Assembly: GCF_050003625.1 (NCBI RefSeq)
Contig: NC_134397.1
Span: forward strand, 201,244,899 to 201,308,898
Direction: 5' to 3'
Length of the DNA: 64,000 bases
Origin: Haematobia irritans
Taxonomy: Eukaryota; Arthropoda; Insecta; Diptera; Muscidae
Both the position numbers and the translations under genes were made by a program. Of the stretch, positions 23,523 to 34,462 are shown one piece after another. The number at the start of each line of letters is the position of its first letter. Positions within the stretch are counted from its first letter, which is position 1. The notes under the pieces are model-generated. The model was given only the letters and a program-made list of their open reading frames with translations, made no database searches and was not told the DNA's origin.

Positions 23523-24708
23523 CGAGATTTTCAACAACCGTCACATCAGCCGCTTCGATCGAGTCATCAAGAATGTCCTCTTCAGAGATATCGGTGACTC
23601 TCGCAATAACCATAGGTTCGACTTTGGTGAGTTCTGAGGCAATAGAAGCCTCCTCACGCATACGGTATCTATCCATGTCTTCAACTTTGGTATCTCCCTC
23701 GACTTCGCAAGAGGATCCGCTTACTTCTGATTCAGACAGAGGCTTGTCCATTTCTGAATCCTTTAGCTGATCGTTTTTATACACCTTCATTTGGATATAA
23801 TGAAAGCCATAACATACACGGCCCTGGGACTTTGCCAGATGTGGCAAAGACTGAGTGTTCAATATAAACACTGCATGCCGTCTTGGTCCATCCACTTCAT
23901 CCAAACGGCCAACCTTCCAATCAGCTGTTGGAAGATCTGGATTGCATCGTTTCAGTCTATTTAAAATAGATTCAGGGTCAGAAGGGTTTGCAGGTATCCA
24001 GGCATGTGCTCTAGGTCTAGCCGGTATGTCTTTCTTCTCGACTAACTCTAGAGCAGCTCCTTCCCAAACTTCACCAATTAGTATCAGAGCAGCTTTAAAA
24101 CATTCTATAGACCTCTGGTCCTCAAATGCGACTAGCTTAAATCGTCCTTGATACCAACCAGCCTCTTGGTGTCGAGGATCTGGGCCGGGAAACTTTTCCA
24201 GTACCTGTGAGTAGACGACAGATAGAGCATTCTCAATTTCCCCCCATTTTTGCTTTGGAACCATACCGTCCAATGCTCCTTTATTAATGATAGCCATCAC
24301 AAGGCTATCTTTAGCAACTGAGGCAAACGATCTTTGATCCCTTTTGGAGGATGGCAGCTCATCCGGCGATCGTTCCCTTTTTCCAGTCTCAAGAATTCCT
24401 TGAGCCCATTTTAAGGAATCGCTTTGTTTAGCCGACAACGTGCTTGGGTCGACTGATCCTAACTTCTTTAGGATAAACAAAGCATTTCTGCGTTCCTTGA
24501 ATCTCTTTCGTGAGGGATTACCTCCTTTTGATGTCGTTACCTTAGAAAAAGTTCGACTTGTCAGTGTGTCGCCACCTGTCGACCCGTCTACAGGTCGACT
24601 AATTGGGCCTAACTCTTGGTCATTGCCCAGATTTATAACTCCAGTCGATACCCGTCCACTGGGCCCTGAAGTTAGCAACCCAGTGGATGACTTGGAATTT
24701 CGCTGCAT
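23482..24708 (-). CDS. LINE ORF1 RNA-binding protein, DUF4780-like
   Basis: 408 residues. The start lies in GCCACCATGC, a textbook initiation context, with an in-frame TAA just upstream. The N-terminal ~130 residues are Ser/Gly/Lys-rich with a basic patch (RKRFKERR near 67-74). Residues ~135-312 resemble the DUF4780-type region of LOA-group ORF1 proteins (RAHAWIPANPSDPESILNRL, LPTADWKVGRLDEVDG, VCYGFHYIQMKVY). Residues 318-408 are acidic. No CCHC zinc knuckle is visible, unlike I or jockey ORF1. Likely role: coating the element RNA in the transposition particle. Family assignment is from memory of the motif pattern and is moderate. Confidence 0.85.
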   Translation of the reverse strand: MQRNSKSSTGLLTSGPSGRVSTGVINLGNDQELGPISRPVDGSTGGDTLTSRTFSKVTTSKGGNPSRKRFKERRNALFILKKLGSVDPSTLSAKQSDSLKWAQGILETGKRERSPDELPSSKRDQRSFASVAKDSLVMAIINKGALDGMVPKQKWGEIENALSVVYSQVLEKFPGPDPRHQEAGWYQGRFKLVAFEDQRSIECFKAALILIGEVWEGAALELVEKKDIPARPRAHAWIPANPSDPESILNRLKRCNPDLPTADWKVGRLDEVDGPRRHAVFILNTQSLPHLAKSQGRVCYGFHYIQMKVYKNDQLKDSEMDKPLSESEVSGSSCEVEGDTKVEDMDRYRMREEASIASELTKVEPMVIARVTDISEEDILDDSIEAADVTVVENLDGPTDPPDKSSSL

Positions 24709-24802
24709 GGTGGCTTAATATCCCACCACACTTGAAATTCGTAGTAGGTACCTATTACTATGAGTTTATCCGCTATTGAAAAAAAAAAACACGTCCGTTC
24801 CG

Positions 24803-24833
24803 TTCGACGGTTGAATAGGAATGTTCAACCGTC

Positions 24834-24836
<3 letters not shown>
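24803..24836. other. Perfect 13-bp hairpin at the 5' end of the LINE
   Basis: TTCGACGGTTGAA (24803-24815), an 8-base loop (TAGGAATG) and TTCAACCGTCGAA (24824-24836) form a perfect stem whose outer end coincides with the junction to (TA)n. In element sense it lies at the very 5' end of the RNA. Confidence 0.9.

Positions 24837-24882
<46 letters not shown>
24836..24882. repeat. (TA)n tract, about 47 bp
   Basis: Links the LINE 5' end to the resumed B element at 24883. Confidence 0.95.
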
Positions 24883-24885
<3 letters not shown>

Positions 24886-25929
24886 CGCCCGATATGGACT
24901 TATATGGCCCCAGAAGCCAGACTTTTACCCTAATTTACATAAAATTTTTCACAAGAAGAACAATTAGTACTATAGTCAAGTGTGCCAAATTTTATTGAAA
25001 TCGGTTCAGATTTAGATATAGCTGCTATATATATCTTTCGCCCGATATGGACTAATACGGTCCCAGAAGCCAGAGTTTAACCCCAATTTGGTTGAAATTC
25101 TGCACAGGGAGTAGAATTAGCATTGTAGCTATGCGTGCCAAATTTTGCTGAAATCGGTTCAGATTTAGATATAGCTCCCATATATAGCTTTCGCCCGATT
25201 TACACTCATATCACCACAGAGGCCAATTTTTAACTCCGATTTAGTTGAATTTTTGCACAGGGAGTAGAATTAGCATTGTGGCTATGCGTGCTAACTTTTG
25301 TTGAAATCGGTTCAGATTTAGATATAGCTCCCATATATAGCTTTCGCCCGATTTACACTCATATGACCACAGAGGCAAATTTTTTGCTCCGATTTAGTTG
25401 AAATTTTGCACAGGGAGTAGAATTAGCATTGTAGCTATGCGTGCCAAATTTGTTTGAAATCGGTTCAGATTTAGATATCGCTCCCAAATATATGTTTTTC
25501 TGATTTCGACAAAAATAGTCAAAATACCAAAATTTTCCTTGTATGTTAGAATCGCCACTGCTTAGTCGAAAAGTTGTAAAAATGACTCTAATTTTCCTAA
25601 ACTTCTAAAACATATATATCGAGCGATAAATCATAAATAAACTTTTGCGAAGTTTCCTTAAAATTGCTTCAGATTTAAATGTTTCCCATATTTTTTTAAT
25701 AACATTTTGTTCCACCCTAGTGCATTAGCCGACTTAAATTTTGAGTCTATAGATTTTGTAGAAGTCTATTAAATTCTGTCCAGATCGAGTGATATTTAAA
25801 TGTATGTATTTGGGACAAACCTTTATATATAGTCCCCAACACATTTGACGGATGTGATATGGTATCGAAAATTTAGATCTACAAAGTGGTGCAGGGTATA
25901 ATATAGTCGGCACCGCCCGACTTTACTTG
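24883..25929 (+). mobile_element. Family B element, 3' part of the split copy
   Basis: Resumes at TTTCGCCCGATATGGACTTA, in the first tandem unit of family B. It continues through units with TTAGCATTGTAGCTATGCGT and a 3' module ending GTCGGCACCGCCCGAC, TTTACTTG at 25929. With 17266-17393 it forms one element missing about 180 bp at the (TA)n junction compared with 7009-8165. Confidence 0.8.
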
Positions 25930-27527
25930 TTACTTCTATTTTACAGTATAAGACATACAGTGCTTTATTTTGTTGCACTAGATTCAGGTGATTCTGTGTC
26001 GATCGTTATATATTTTATCAATATTTCTGGTAGGCACATTTTTTGACAGATCAATGTTATTATACCCTGACCACTATGCGGTTTAGAAATGTTAGAAGAA
26101 AGTATGAAAAGATAAATGAAGAAGGAGAAAATGGGTTATAAGTTTTATTAAGAATGAGCGATATATTTTCTGTTGGTAAATTCTGAGTGAAAATGATTTA
26201 TACTCTTATATGTAATCGTTAGAATCTATTTTTAGAGTATATTGTAGATCATAAACAAAACTATGGCTTGGATTCTCTCAGCAACAAACAGTCTTGAAAA
26301 TCGTGTTTTTCTCAATTTTAGAGAAAGAATATAAAGGGTACTGCAGTTGAAGTTTTTTGCCTAGTTTCTACAGCTTCCATATTTGTCTCAGACCAAATAA
26401 AGTACATATATTCTGGGTCGCACACGTGAAACATATTTTCATACTACCTTTGATTTAATCCATAATATGGCCTCACATAGTTTTATTATATGGAAACTTT
26501 ATGAGAAATAACTGATAATAATAATGAAAATATGCCTCAAGTACCTATTCGCGTTATTTACTTTGCCACATATCTTTCCCTGACATAACGCAATATTCAA
26601 TGTATATTCTTCTGGGGGGTGATGAGTGTATTTGTCGCATATTTCGTATTTGTTTAATATCTTTTGTCATAAGTATTGTTTAATGAATTTTTGGTTGATT
26701 CCTGTTTATCGTCATCTTATAATCTTCAATTCATTCCTACCTTAGAGATGTAGAAGCTAAAGGCTGCAACTGTCTATGTATGGATTTCATGTATGTGTAA
26801 TGTTTCTTCGAAAGCATAATACACGTGATCCTTGAACATATCCTATGCTTTTATGCCGTAATTATTAATTTCACTTGAAACGTAGAAACAAAACAATAAT
26901 GAGTGAGTGACAGTAACAAGGCCCATGGAATGAGTTGAAGTAAAGTTAAATACGAAACACATGTCATCCTCAACATCACCATAACCGTCATCATACCATC
27001 ATCTTCATCATCATCGCAGCACAGTCAACATATTTCTTAGCCTAAGGTTAAGAAAGACGGAGTTTTCCTCAAAGATACTCTTGAAATAACGTGTGTGTTG
27101 GTATTGTTTATAAAAATTAATGATGAATTTTCACTTTTCTTTATTTCTTCTTTGTCATATTTCTTGAATGTGTAAATAATTATTATCTGTCATTTTCCTT
27201 TGGGGGATAAGTGAGCTTTCGATGAAACTGCTTTCAGCAAGTAAAAGGGGTAACATTTTGATAATGAGGTAAGGATATAAGGTTGACATATCTGGTATGT
27301 TTGGTGTTGATAGGAAAATGAATGGTTAATCTATGGTTAAGGGTGGTTGGAAAAATAGATTTAAGTGTGTGGTTTATGTTATTTATTTGAAATTGAAGAG
27401 TAGCATTCGCTATTTGTCATTAAGTCAGTATGTGATAGACTTCTTAATTACATGTGATAATAATTTCGAAAGTTGGTACCAAAATTTTTAAGAACTAAAA
27501 CTTGATTTTACTGCTCTATTCTATAGA
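25930..27527. other. No recognised gene
   Basis: AT-rich, apparently single-copy within the window. A CATCAT-rich tract lies near 26980-27020 and a TATACCCTGACC remnant near 26060 could be a decayed B head. No frame over 60 codons is present. Confidence 0.5.
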
Positions 27528-30020
27528 CATTTTTTTTCAAAATTATTTCTATAGAAAATTTTGTCAAAATTTTATTTCTATAAAAAATGTTGTCATAATT
27601 TTATTTCTATAGAAAATTTTGTCGAAATTTAGTTGTATAGAAAGTTTTCTCATAATTATTTCTATAGAAAATTTTGTCAAAATTTTATTACTATAGAACA
27701 TTTTGTCAAAATTTTATTTCTATAGAAAACTTTGTCAAAATGTTATATCTACAAAAAATTTTATCAAAATTTTATTTCTATAGAAAATTTTGTCAAAATT
27801 TTGTTTCTACAGAAAATTGTGTAAAAAATGAATTTCTGTAGAAACTTTTGTAAAAAAATGAATTTCTGTAGAAAAATTTGTCAAAATTTTATTTCTATAG
27901 GAAATTTTATCAAAAGTTTATTTTAATAGAAAATTTTGGCAAAATTTTAACTCTATAGAAAATTTTGTCAAAATATAATAATACAGAAAATTTTGTCAAA
28001 ATTTTATTTCTATAGAAAATTGTATGAAAATTTTATTTCTATAAAAACTTTAGTCAAAATTTTATTTCTATAGAAAATTTTGCCAAAATTCTAATTCTAT
28101 AGAAAATTTTGTCAAAATCTTATTTCTATAGAAAATTTTGTCAAAATTTTATTCCTATAAAAACTTTAGTCAAAATTTTATTCCTATAAAAACTTTAGTC
28201 AAAATTTTATTTCTATAGAAAATCTTTTCAAAATTATTTCTATAGAAAAATTTTGTCAAAATTTTATTTCTCTAGAAAATTTTGCGAAAATTTTATTTCT
28301 ATAGTGAATTTTTTCAAAATTTTATTTCTATACAAAATTTTTTCAAAAATTTTATTTCTATACAAAATGTTTTCAAAATTATTTCTATAGAAAAATTTTG
28401 TCAAAATTTCATTTCTATAGAAAATTTTGTCAAAATTTAATTTCTATAGTAAATTTTTTCAATATTTTATTTCTATAGTAAATTTTTTCTTTCTATAATT
28501 TCTATAAAAACTATAGTCAAAATTTTATTTCTATAGAAAATTTTGTCAAAATTTTATTATTATAGAAAATTTTGTCAAAATTTTATTCCTATAGAAAAAT
28601 TTTTCAAAATTATTTCTATCGAAAAATTTTGTCAAAATTTTATTTCTCTAGAAAATTTTTTCAAAATTTTATTTCTATAGTAAATTTTTTCAAAATTTTA
28701 TTTCTATAGAAAATTTTTTCAAAATTTTATTTCTATACAAAATTTTTTCAAAATTATTTCTATAGAAAAATTTTGTCAAAATTTTATTTCTATAGAAAAT
28801 TTTGTCAAAATTTTATTTCTATAGTAAATTTTTTCAATATTTTATTTCTATAGTAAATTTTTTCAAAATTTTATTTCTATAGAAAAATTTTGTCAAAATG
28901 TTATTACTTTAGAAAATTTTTTCAAAATTTTATTTCTATAGAAAATTTTGTGAAAATTTTATTTCTATAGAAAATTTTGTGAAAATTTTATTTCTATAAA
29001 AACTATAGTCAAAATGTTATTTCTATAGAAAATGTTGTCAAAATTTTATTTCTATAGGAAACTTGTTTAAAAAAATTATTTCTATAGAAAATTTTATCAA
29101 CATTTTATTTCTATAAAAATTTTTTCAACATTTTGTTTCTAAAATTTTATTTGTATAGAAAATTTTGTTACAATTTTATTTCTATAGTTTGTCAAAATGA
29201 TATTTCTATACAAAATTTTTCCAAATTTTATTTCTATAAGAAACTGTCTCAAAATTTAATTTCTGTAGAAAATTTTTTCAAAGTTTTATTTCTATACAAA
29301 ATTTTTTGAAAATATTTCTATAGAAAAATTTTGTGAAAATTTAATTTCTATAGAAAATTTTGTGAAAATTTTATTTCTATAAAAACTGTAGTCAAAATTT
29401 TATTTCTATAGAAAATTTTGTCAAAATTTTATTTCTATAGAATGTTTTGTAAAAATTTTATTTCTATAGGAAACTTTTTTAAAAAAATTATTTCTATAGA
29501 AAATTTTGTTAACATTTTATTTCTACAAAAATTTTGTCAACATTTTATTTCTAAAATTTTTTTGTATAGGAAATTTTTTCAAAATTTTATTTCTCTGGAA
29601 AATTTTGTCAACATTTTATTTCCATAGAAAATTTTGTCAAAATTTTATTACTACTGAAAATTTTGTCAAAATTTTAATTCTATAGCAAATTTTGTCGAAA
29701 TTTTATTACTACAGAAAATTTTGTCAAAATTTTACTTCTATAGAAAATTTTGTCGAAATATGATTTCTACAAAAAATTTTGTAAAAATTTTATTTCTATA
29801 AAAAATTTTATATATATAGAAAATGTTGTCAAAATTTTGTTTCTATTGAAAATTTTGTCAAAATTTTATTTCTATAGAAAATTTTATATCTATAGAAAAT
29901 TTTGTCAAAATTTTATTTTTATTGAAAATTTTGTCAAAACTTTATTTCTATAGAAAATTTTGTCAAATGTTAATTCTATAAAAAATTTTGTCGAAATCTC
30001 ATTTTATTTTCATTTCTTTT
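27528..30020 (+). repeat. 29-bp palindromic minisatellite array, 2.5 kb
   Basis: Same unit and polarity (TTTTGTCAAAA) as the array at 11448-14443. Subvariants TTTTTTCAAAA and AAACTTTAGTCAAAA are locally amplified (for example 28040-28220 and 28300-28900), indicating stepwise tandem duplication. Frames at 29418-29953 are satellite translations. Confidence 0.9.
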
Positions 30021-30079
30021 TTTTTGAAAAATTTGCCGAAATTTTATATCTATATAAACGATCGCTGATAATATATTTT

Positions 30080-30230
30080 CCATTCCCATATTATATAAAG
30101 TATATTTCTTCTTGATTAGGTGGAAATTCTAAGACGAAATTCTAAGATTGTCTGTCTGTTGTAATCACGCTACAGTCTTAAAAATCGGAGCCATTTTAGA
30201 TGCAAATTGGGCACATATCGGTACATATTG
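30080..30230 (+). repeat. Family C head-side fragment
   Basis: Contains GTCTGTCTGTTGTAATCACG, TAAAAATCGGAGCCATTTTA and AATTGGGCACATATCGGTAC, the counterpart (opposite orientation) of 17060-17240. Confidence 0.45.
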
Positions 30231-30231
30231 T

Positions 30232-31298
30232 CCCAGCAAAAAAAAAAAAGCGTCGCCAAAAAAAGTACTGAAAAAAAAGTACTGAAGTGGTGCAAACCTG
30301 GCGCAGAAGCGATGAATTTAACATGGGCGTGTGGTAGGACGCATGTCCACCATTTCAACAGCCGTGGCACTGAATATGCATCACTTCTTAAGGTATGATC
30401 CGAATTCAGTGTTTTGGATGTGAATTAAAAAATGTTCGTGATATTTTGAGAAATAAATAATTTTTAATCATTTTATGATTTTTAATGCCTCTAACGCTTG
30501 GCTGAAACACCGGACCTCAAATATTTTAAAATATTCGCAATTTTTTTAGAAAGGGTTTAGCATTTTTTCCGAAAAAGTATACATAATTTGTACGATTTTA
30601 CTCATCCTTAATCTATTTTTAAACTATTTGAAACAAAAAGTTAAAATTACCTTTGTAAAATATGTAAAATAAGCGAGTTATAAAAAATTAAATTATAATA
30701 CGTGTAACCTCCAGCACCCTAAAAAAATCGCTTCTGTAACATATACCCCGAACACATTTTGCTTCAAGCATATATATTTTCAGGATTGGGCCAAACAAAA
30801 TATTGTTTGTGTTGTTTAAACATATTATGTTTCACTTTAGGGCATATACTGGTTGGAAAAAAAATTAATGAACTTTTTTTTGTGTGGATATATTTTTAAG
30901 GCGCCAATTGGTTACTTCCATTATTTTACTTGCAGCATACTCTCTAGGTCTCTCTTTCTAAACACATATATGTTTGTAGGCTATTTCCAAATTAAAATAT
31001 GTTTGCATCTAATCATATTATATTTACAAACATTTTATGTCCCAAACATATGTTCTAACATATTACGATATATGTCCCAAACATGTTATGCTAGTTTATG
31101 AACATTATATGCTTGCACTTAAAAATATTGTGTTAAAAAATTTGAGTTCCACACATATAATTTTTACACCCAAACATATGAAAAACAGTCTTCTTCGTCC
31201 GTGTGGATAATTAAAATAAAGAAGATCTTTTTGAGGACATTTTTGGGAGTGCTTTTAAAGTTGTGCCTTTAGAAGTACTTTCAAATTTTTTTGCTGGG
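30232..31298 (+). mobile_element. CCCAGC-end transposon, copy 2, with a nested repeat
   Basis: Ends CCCAGCAAAAAAAAAAAAGC and AAATTTTTTTGCTGGG. The sequence 30232-30712 matches copy 1 read in reverse, and 31204-31298 matches its other end (AAGATCTTTTTGAGGACATT, TTTAAAGTTGTGCC). The stretch 30713-31203 is extra relative to copy 1 and is therefore an insertion. Confidence 0.75.
30713..31203 (+). mobile_element. ~490-bp repeat nested in the CCCAGC element
   Basis: Starts near CACCCTAAAAAAATCGCTTC, TGTAACATAT and ends CTTCTTCGTCCGTGTGG. It is dense in AACATAT/ATATGTTT words. It has an inverted copy at 31665-32165 and a third, partial, direct copy at 32186-32480. The coding frames here (30853-31101, 31779-32075) are simply the two copies read in the same sense. 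Confidence 0.75.
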
Positions 31299-31309
31299 GT
31301 GTTATAATA

Positions 31310-31660
31310 TATTTGACTTTTGAGGGTATGGGGACCAATCTATTCCATTTTTTTTTCGAGTCACCAACGATATATCTAGTCTATCTGGCGTTGTCCTAAT
31401 GGAAAGCGAAGCCCTCACTGATGATCAGTTCTGGTTGAATTTATTATTTTCTTCATTACTTGTTTGATTCGTAAAAGTATTGTATAGAATAAATCTTTCG
31501 ATCAGGCTGAAGCAGGTTTTATTGGATGATTCTGTTCCAATTCCACCAAAAACACAGCAATATTTTTTGGGGCGTCAATCTAGGCTTTGTGATCATTTAT
31601 TGAGCTTCATCAATCCTTCTCGCACACAATCGTCGCATCCAATTGGTTTCCAGATGGTTC
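31310..31660 (-). pseudogene. Dead mariner transposase fragment
   Basis: On the minus strand, discontinuous frames give KPRLTPQKILLCVF (31546-31589), then F-H-stop-D-N-A-R (31381-31404) and SLVTRKK (about 31342-31370). In DD34D mariners these correspond to the block before the second catalytic aspartate, to FHQDNAR with the aspartate itself, and to the helix after it. The glutamine codon has become TAG, and there are frameshifts between blocks. It lies between the two inverted 490-bp repeats. Gene remnants only; no function. Confidence 0.6.
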
Positions 31661-31664
31661 GGTC

Positions 31665-32165
31665 AACTACACGGACGAAAAATATTGTTTTTCATATGTT
31701 TGGGTGCAAAAATTATATGTTTGGGACTCAAATTTTTTAACACAATATTTTTAAGTGCAAGCATATAATGTTCATAAACTAGCATAATATGTTTTGGGAC
31801 ATATATGTTAATATGTTAGAATATATTATGTTTGGGACATAAAATGTTTGTAAATATAATATGCTTAGATGCAAACATATATTAATTTGGAAATATCCTA
31901 TAAACATATATGTGTTTAGAAAGAGAGACCTAGAGAGTACGCTGCAAGTAAAAGAATGGAAGTAACCAATTGGCGCCTTAAAAATATATCCACACAAAGA
32001 CCATTTCATAAAAATTTTTTTACAACCAGTGTATGCCGTAAGGTGAAAAATAATATGATTGAACAATGCAACCAATATTTTGTGTGGACCAATCCTGAAA
32101 ATATATATGCTTGGAGCAAAATGTGTTTGCGGTATATGTTACAGAAGTGATTTTTTTTTTGAGGG
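31665..32165 (-). mobile_element. Inverted copy of the 490-bp repeat
   Basis: Reads ACACGGACGAAAAATATTG at the left and GTTACAGAAGTGATTTTTTT with GAGGGTG at the right, the reverse of 30713-31203. The two copies form an inverted pair about 460 bp apart. Confidence 0.75.
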
Positions 32166-32185
32166 TGTACCTGCACGCTCACAAA

Positions 32186-32480
32186 AAATCGCTTCTGTAA
32201 CATATACTCCCAAACATATTTTGCTTCAAGCATATACATTATTGGGTATTGCCCAAACATTTATATGTTTGATCTCTTCCAATATATAATATGTTTGAAA
32301 GCATATTGGTCTAAACAATATATGTTTGGGTAGTCTAAGTTCCAAACATTTTGTATTTTTGCATCCAAATTCAATAATGTTGTCTTCCAAAAAACAATAT
32401 GTTATTATGTGAACATATAATATGTTTGGAAGCATTTTGCACCCAAAAATATTATATGCTTAAAAAAAATTCTCCCAAAC
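32186..32480 (+). repeat. Third, partial copy of the 490-bp repeat
   Basis: AAAAAATCGCTTCTGTAACA, ACATATTTTGCTTCAAGCAT and repeated AATATGTTTG words match the start of 30713-31203. Similarity fades beyond about 32480. Confidence 0.65.
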
Positions 32481-32733
32481 AATATTGTGCTCAAAATTTT
32501 ATTTATTTATTTATATATTTACAATCATAATGAATTATGAAAATAAACAGGTAATATAGGTGCTAACAACATAGGTTTTCGACCTGAATGCTCAAAATTT
32601 TGTTTCTGCCCAATTGTATATTCCCCCACATCTTTCTCACTTCCACGAGATTTTTTAGTTCTTAGCACCTTTTTCTGTAATACAAACATTGCACAGTGGG
32701 CCAAATGACAGGTTTTTGACGCATTAAATCAAC

Positions 32734-33115
32734 GGAAGCACCCAGAGCTCTGAAATTTTGTACATATACCACTGGGGATGAGAATAAAGTACGATTAAAA
32801 TTTTGGACCGATCCGCCCACTGCCACGCCCACTTTAAAATGAAGGCCTATTTCAACCCAAAGGAAGCGCCTAGAGCTCTGAAATTTTGTACATGTACCAC
32901 TGGGAATGAGAATAAATTACGATAAAAAATTTGGACCGATCCGCCCATTGCCACGCCCACTTTAAAATGAAGGGCGTATTTCAACCCAAAGGAAGCGCTT
33001 AGAGCTCTAAATTTTTGTACATGTACCACTGGGGATGAGAATAATGTATGATCAACATTTCGGACAGATCCGGCCACTGCCACGCCCACTTTCTAATGAA
33101 GGATGTATCTCAACC
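32734..33115. repeat. Three ~125-bp tandem units inside the Transib-like element
   Basis: Units begin GGAAGCACCCAGAGCTCTGA, GGAAGCGCCTAGAGCTCTGA and GGAAGCGCTTAGAGCTCTAA. Each contains TGGACCGATCCGCCCA or close to it and CCACGCCCACTTT. The minus-strand frame at 32847-33089 is their translation. Confidence 0.8.
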
Positions 33116-33337
33116 ACATTTATCATACACCAAATCAAATATTTCAATATGTAGTAACATTGGAAACTGAAAATCTAGATTAGAACTGATGCTCACTGTC
33201 ACTCCATCTTGATCACTGCCTTAAAGTGTATATGATTTCAGCAATTTTAGTTTAATCCAATCGCTCATTTTAGCTAAAAGTTTCAAATACCATTATTTCT
33301 GCAACACTATGTTGAAATGGGAACATATTCGTTAAAA

Positions 33338-33428
33338 AATGTTCAGATACCGTTTTTGCGTTCCCAGTCCAAAAATAACATTTTGTTCTTGAAACATGTT
33401 TGAAGTGATCATATTATTTCTGTACGTG
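33338..33428. repeat. Half of a G-type fold-back MITE
   Basis: CCAAAAATAACATTTTGTTC, GAAACATGTTTGAAGTGATC and ATATTATTTCTGTACGTG match the right arm of 43994-44240. Confidence 0.65.
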
Positions 33429-34462
33429 TCACTACCTTCACTCTCTGCTATATGTAAGTCTATATGTAAATATTAGCTTTATGATTAAGCATATTTTGTA
33501 ACTGAACTTGTGTCGACGAATCAGTTGCAGTAAGACACCCAGGACGATATTTTATTTTATATACCTATTATTAATGATATGGTAGATATTGCAGATTTAC
33601 CTAAATTTCTCATTCGTTACCATTGTTTTGTCCAGATGTTTCTACTAAACAAAGTAACGCTACTTCATTCTATTTCCCTGCACAATTATTTTACTTTTTT
33701 CTTGACGGTAGACTTATCACTTTTTAATGTTTTTGCATTATTATTACAGCACTGGGAGTTGTTTTCTATCCAATATTTAATAATTTCTGCGTTTTGATTG
33801 TAACACCATAATTATAACAGGATAGCTTCATTAGCACTTATAAGCAGACAAATTTATGTTTGCAAGAAAGACAACATTTCAACCTTTCTAACGCAGTATA
33901 AAACTCAACCAATACGTTCCAATATAGTAAGTTCTACTCCAGAAAACATGGGACATACATTATATTTAGCAAAAAAAAAATATGCTTTTTGTCACACATT
34001 TTTCTTAAACAACCAAACAATATTTACCATCGCTGTTAATTTTTACTAAAAGGCAATACTTTGACTTAAATTTTACATTTTAAATTAAGTTTATAACATT
34101 AAAAACTTTTTTTTACCAGCAAAATATCTAAAGCACCTTGCTAAACTATGAATTCAAGAAAAAAATCAATGGCAAAGAGTTGCCACTTCGTCGGCCTGAG
34201 ACGGCCAAACGGGTTGCCATATTGTTTTACCATTTTGGATTTGTTTTTCGTAATGTGTTGTCAACTTTTTCGTATCAACAAATATTTAATTTTCACAAGT
34301 TCAAAAATTGATTTTATGCGTGAGATTTCGGTCATTTGGCCCAATGTGCATTGTAGAAGAAATTATTCAATTGTATGATTTTTTTTATTTTAATTTTACC
34401 TTTTGCCGGACGGGGATTCGAACAGCGGACCACACAGTTTGTAAGGATCAAAGAAGTAGCTG

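Larger units (their letters stand above)
32692..34348. mobile_element. 1657-bp transposon with CACAGTG ends and 5-bp target duplication (Transib-like)
   Basis: The left terminus is CACAGTGGGCCAAATGAC. The right terminus, in reverse complement, is CACATTGGGCCAAATGAC, matching at 17 of 18 positions. It is flanked on both sides by CATTG (32687-32691 and 34349-34353), and the intact D element provides the empty site (CAATG once). A 5-bp duplication with a CACAGTG-type heptamer is the signature of the Transib superfamily. No RAG1-like transposase frame is present, so the element is non-autonomous and the superfamily assignment rests on termini only. Confidence 0.65.
32596..34460 (-). mobile_element. 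Element D fragment split by a Transib-like insertion
   Basis: The D pieces are 32596-32691 (CACATCTTTCTCACTTCCAC ... CTGTAATACAAACATTG) and 34349-34460 (CATTGTAGAAGAAATTATTC ... TTCGAACAGCGGACC). In intact D these two are contiguous. The second piece contains tRNA-like module 2 in degraded form. Confidence 0.75.

Noticed and set aside
20242..24718. Plus-strand frames of 71-153 codons within the LINE
   Set aside because: Antisense shadows of ORF1 and ORF2.
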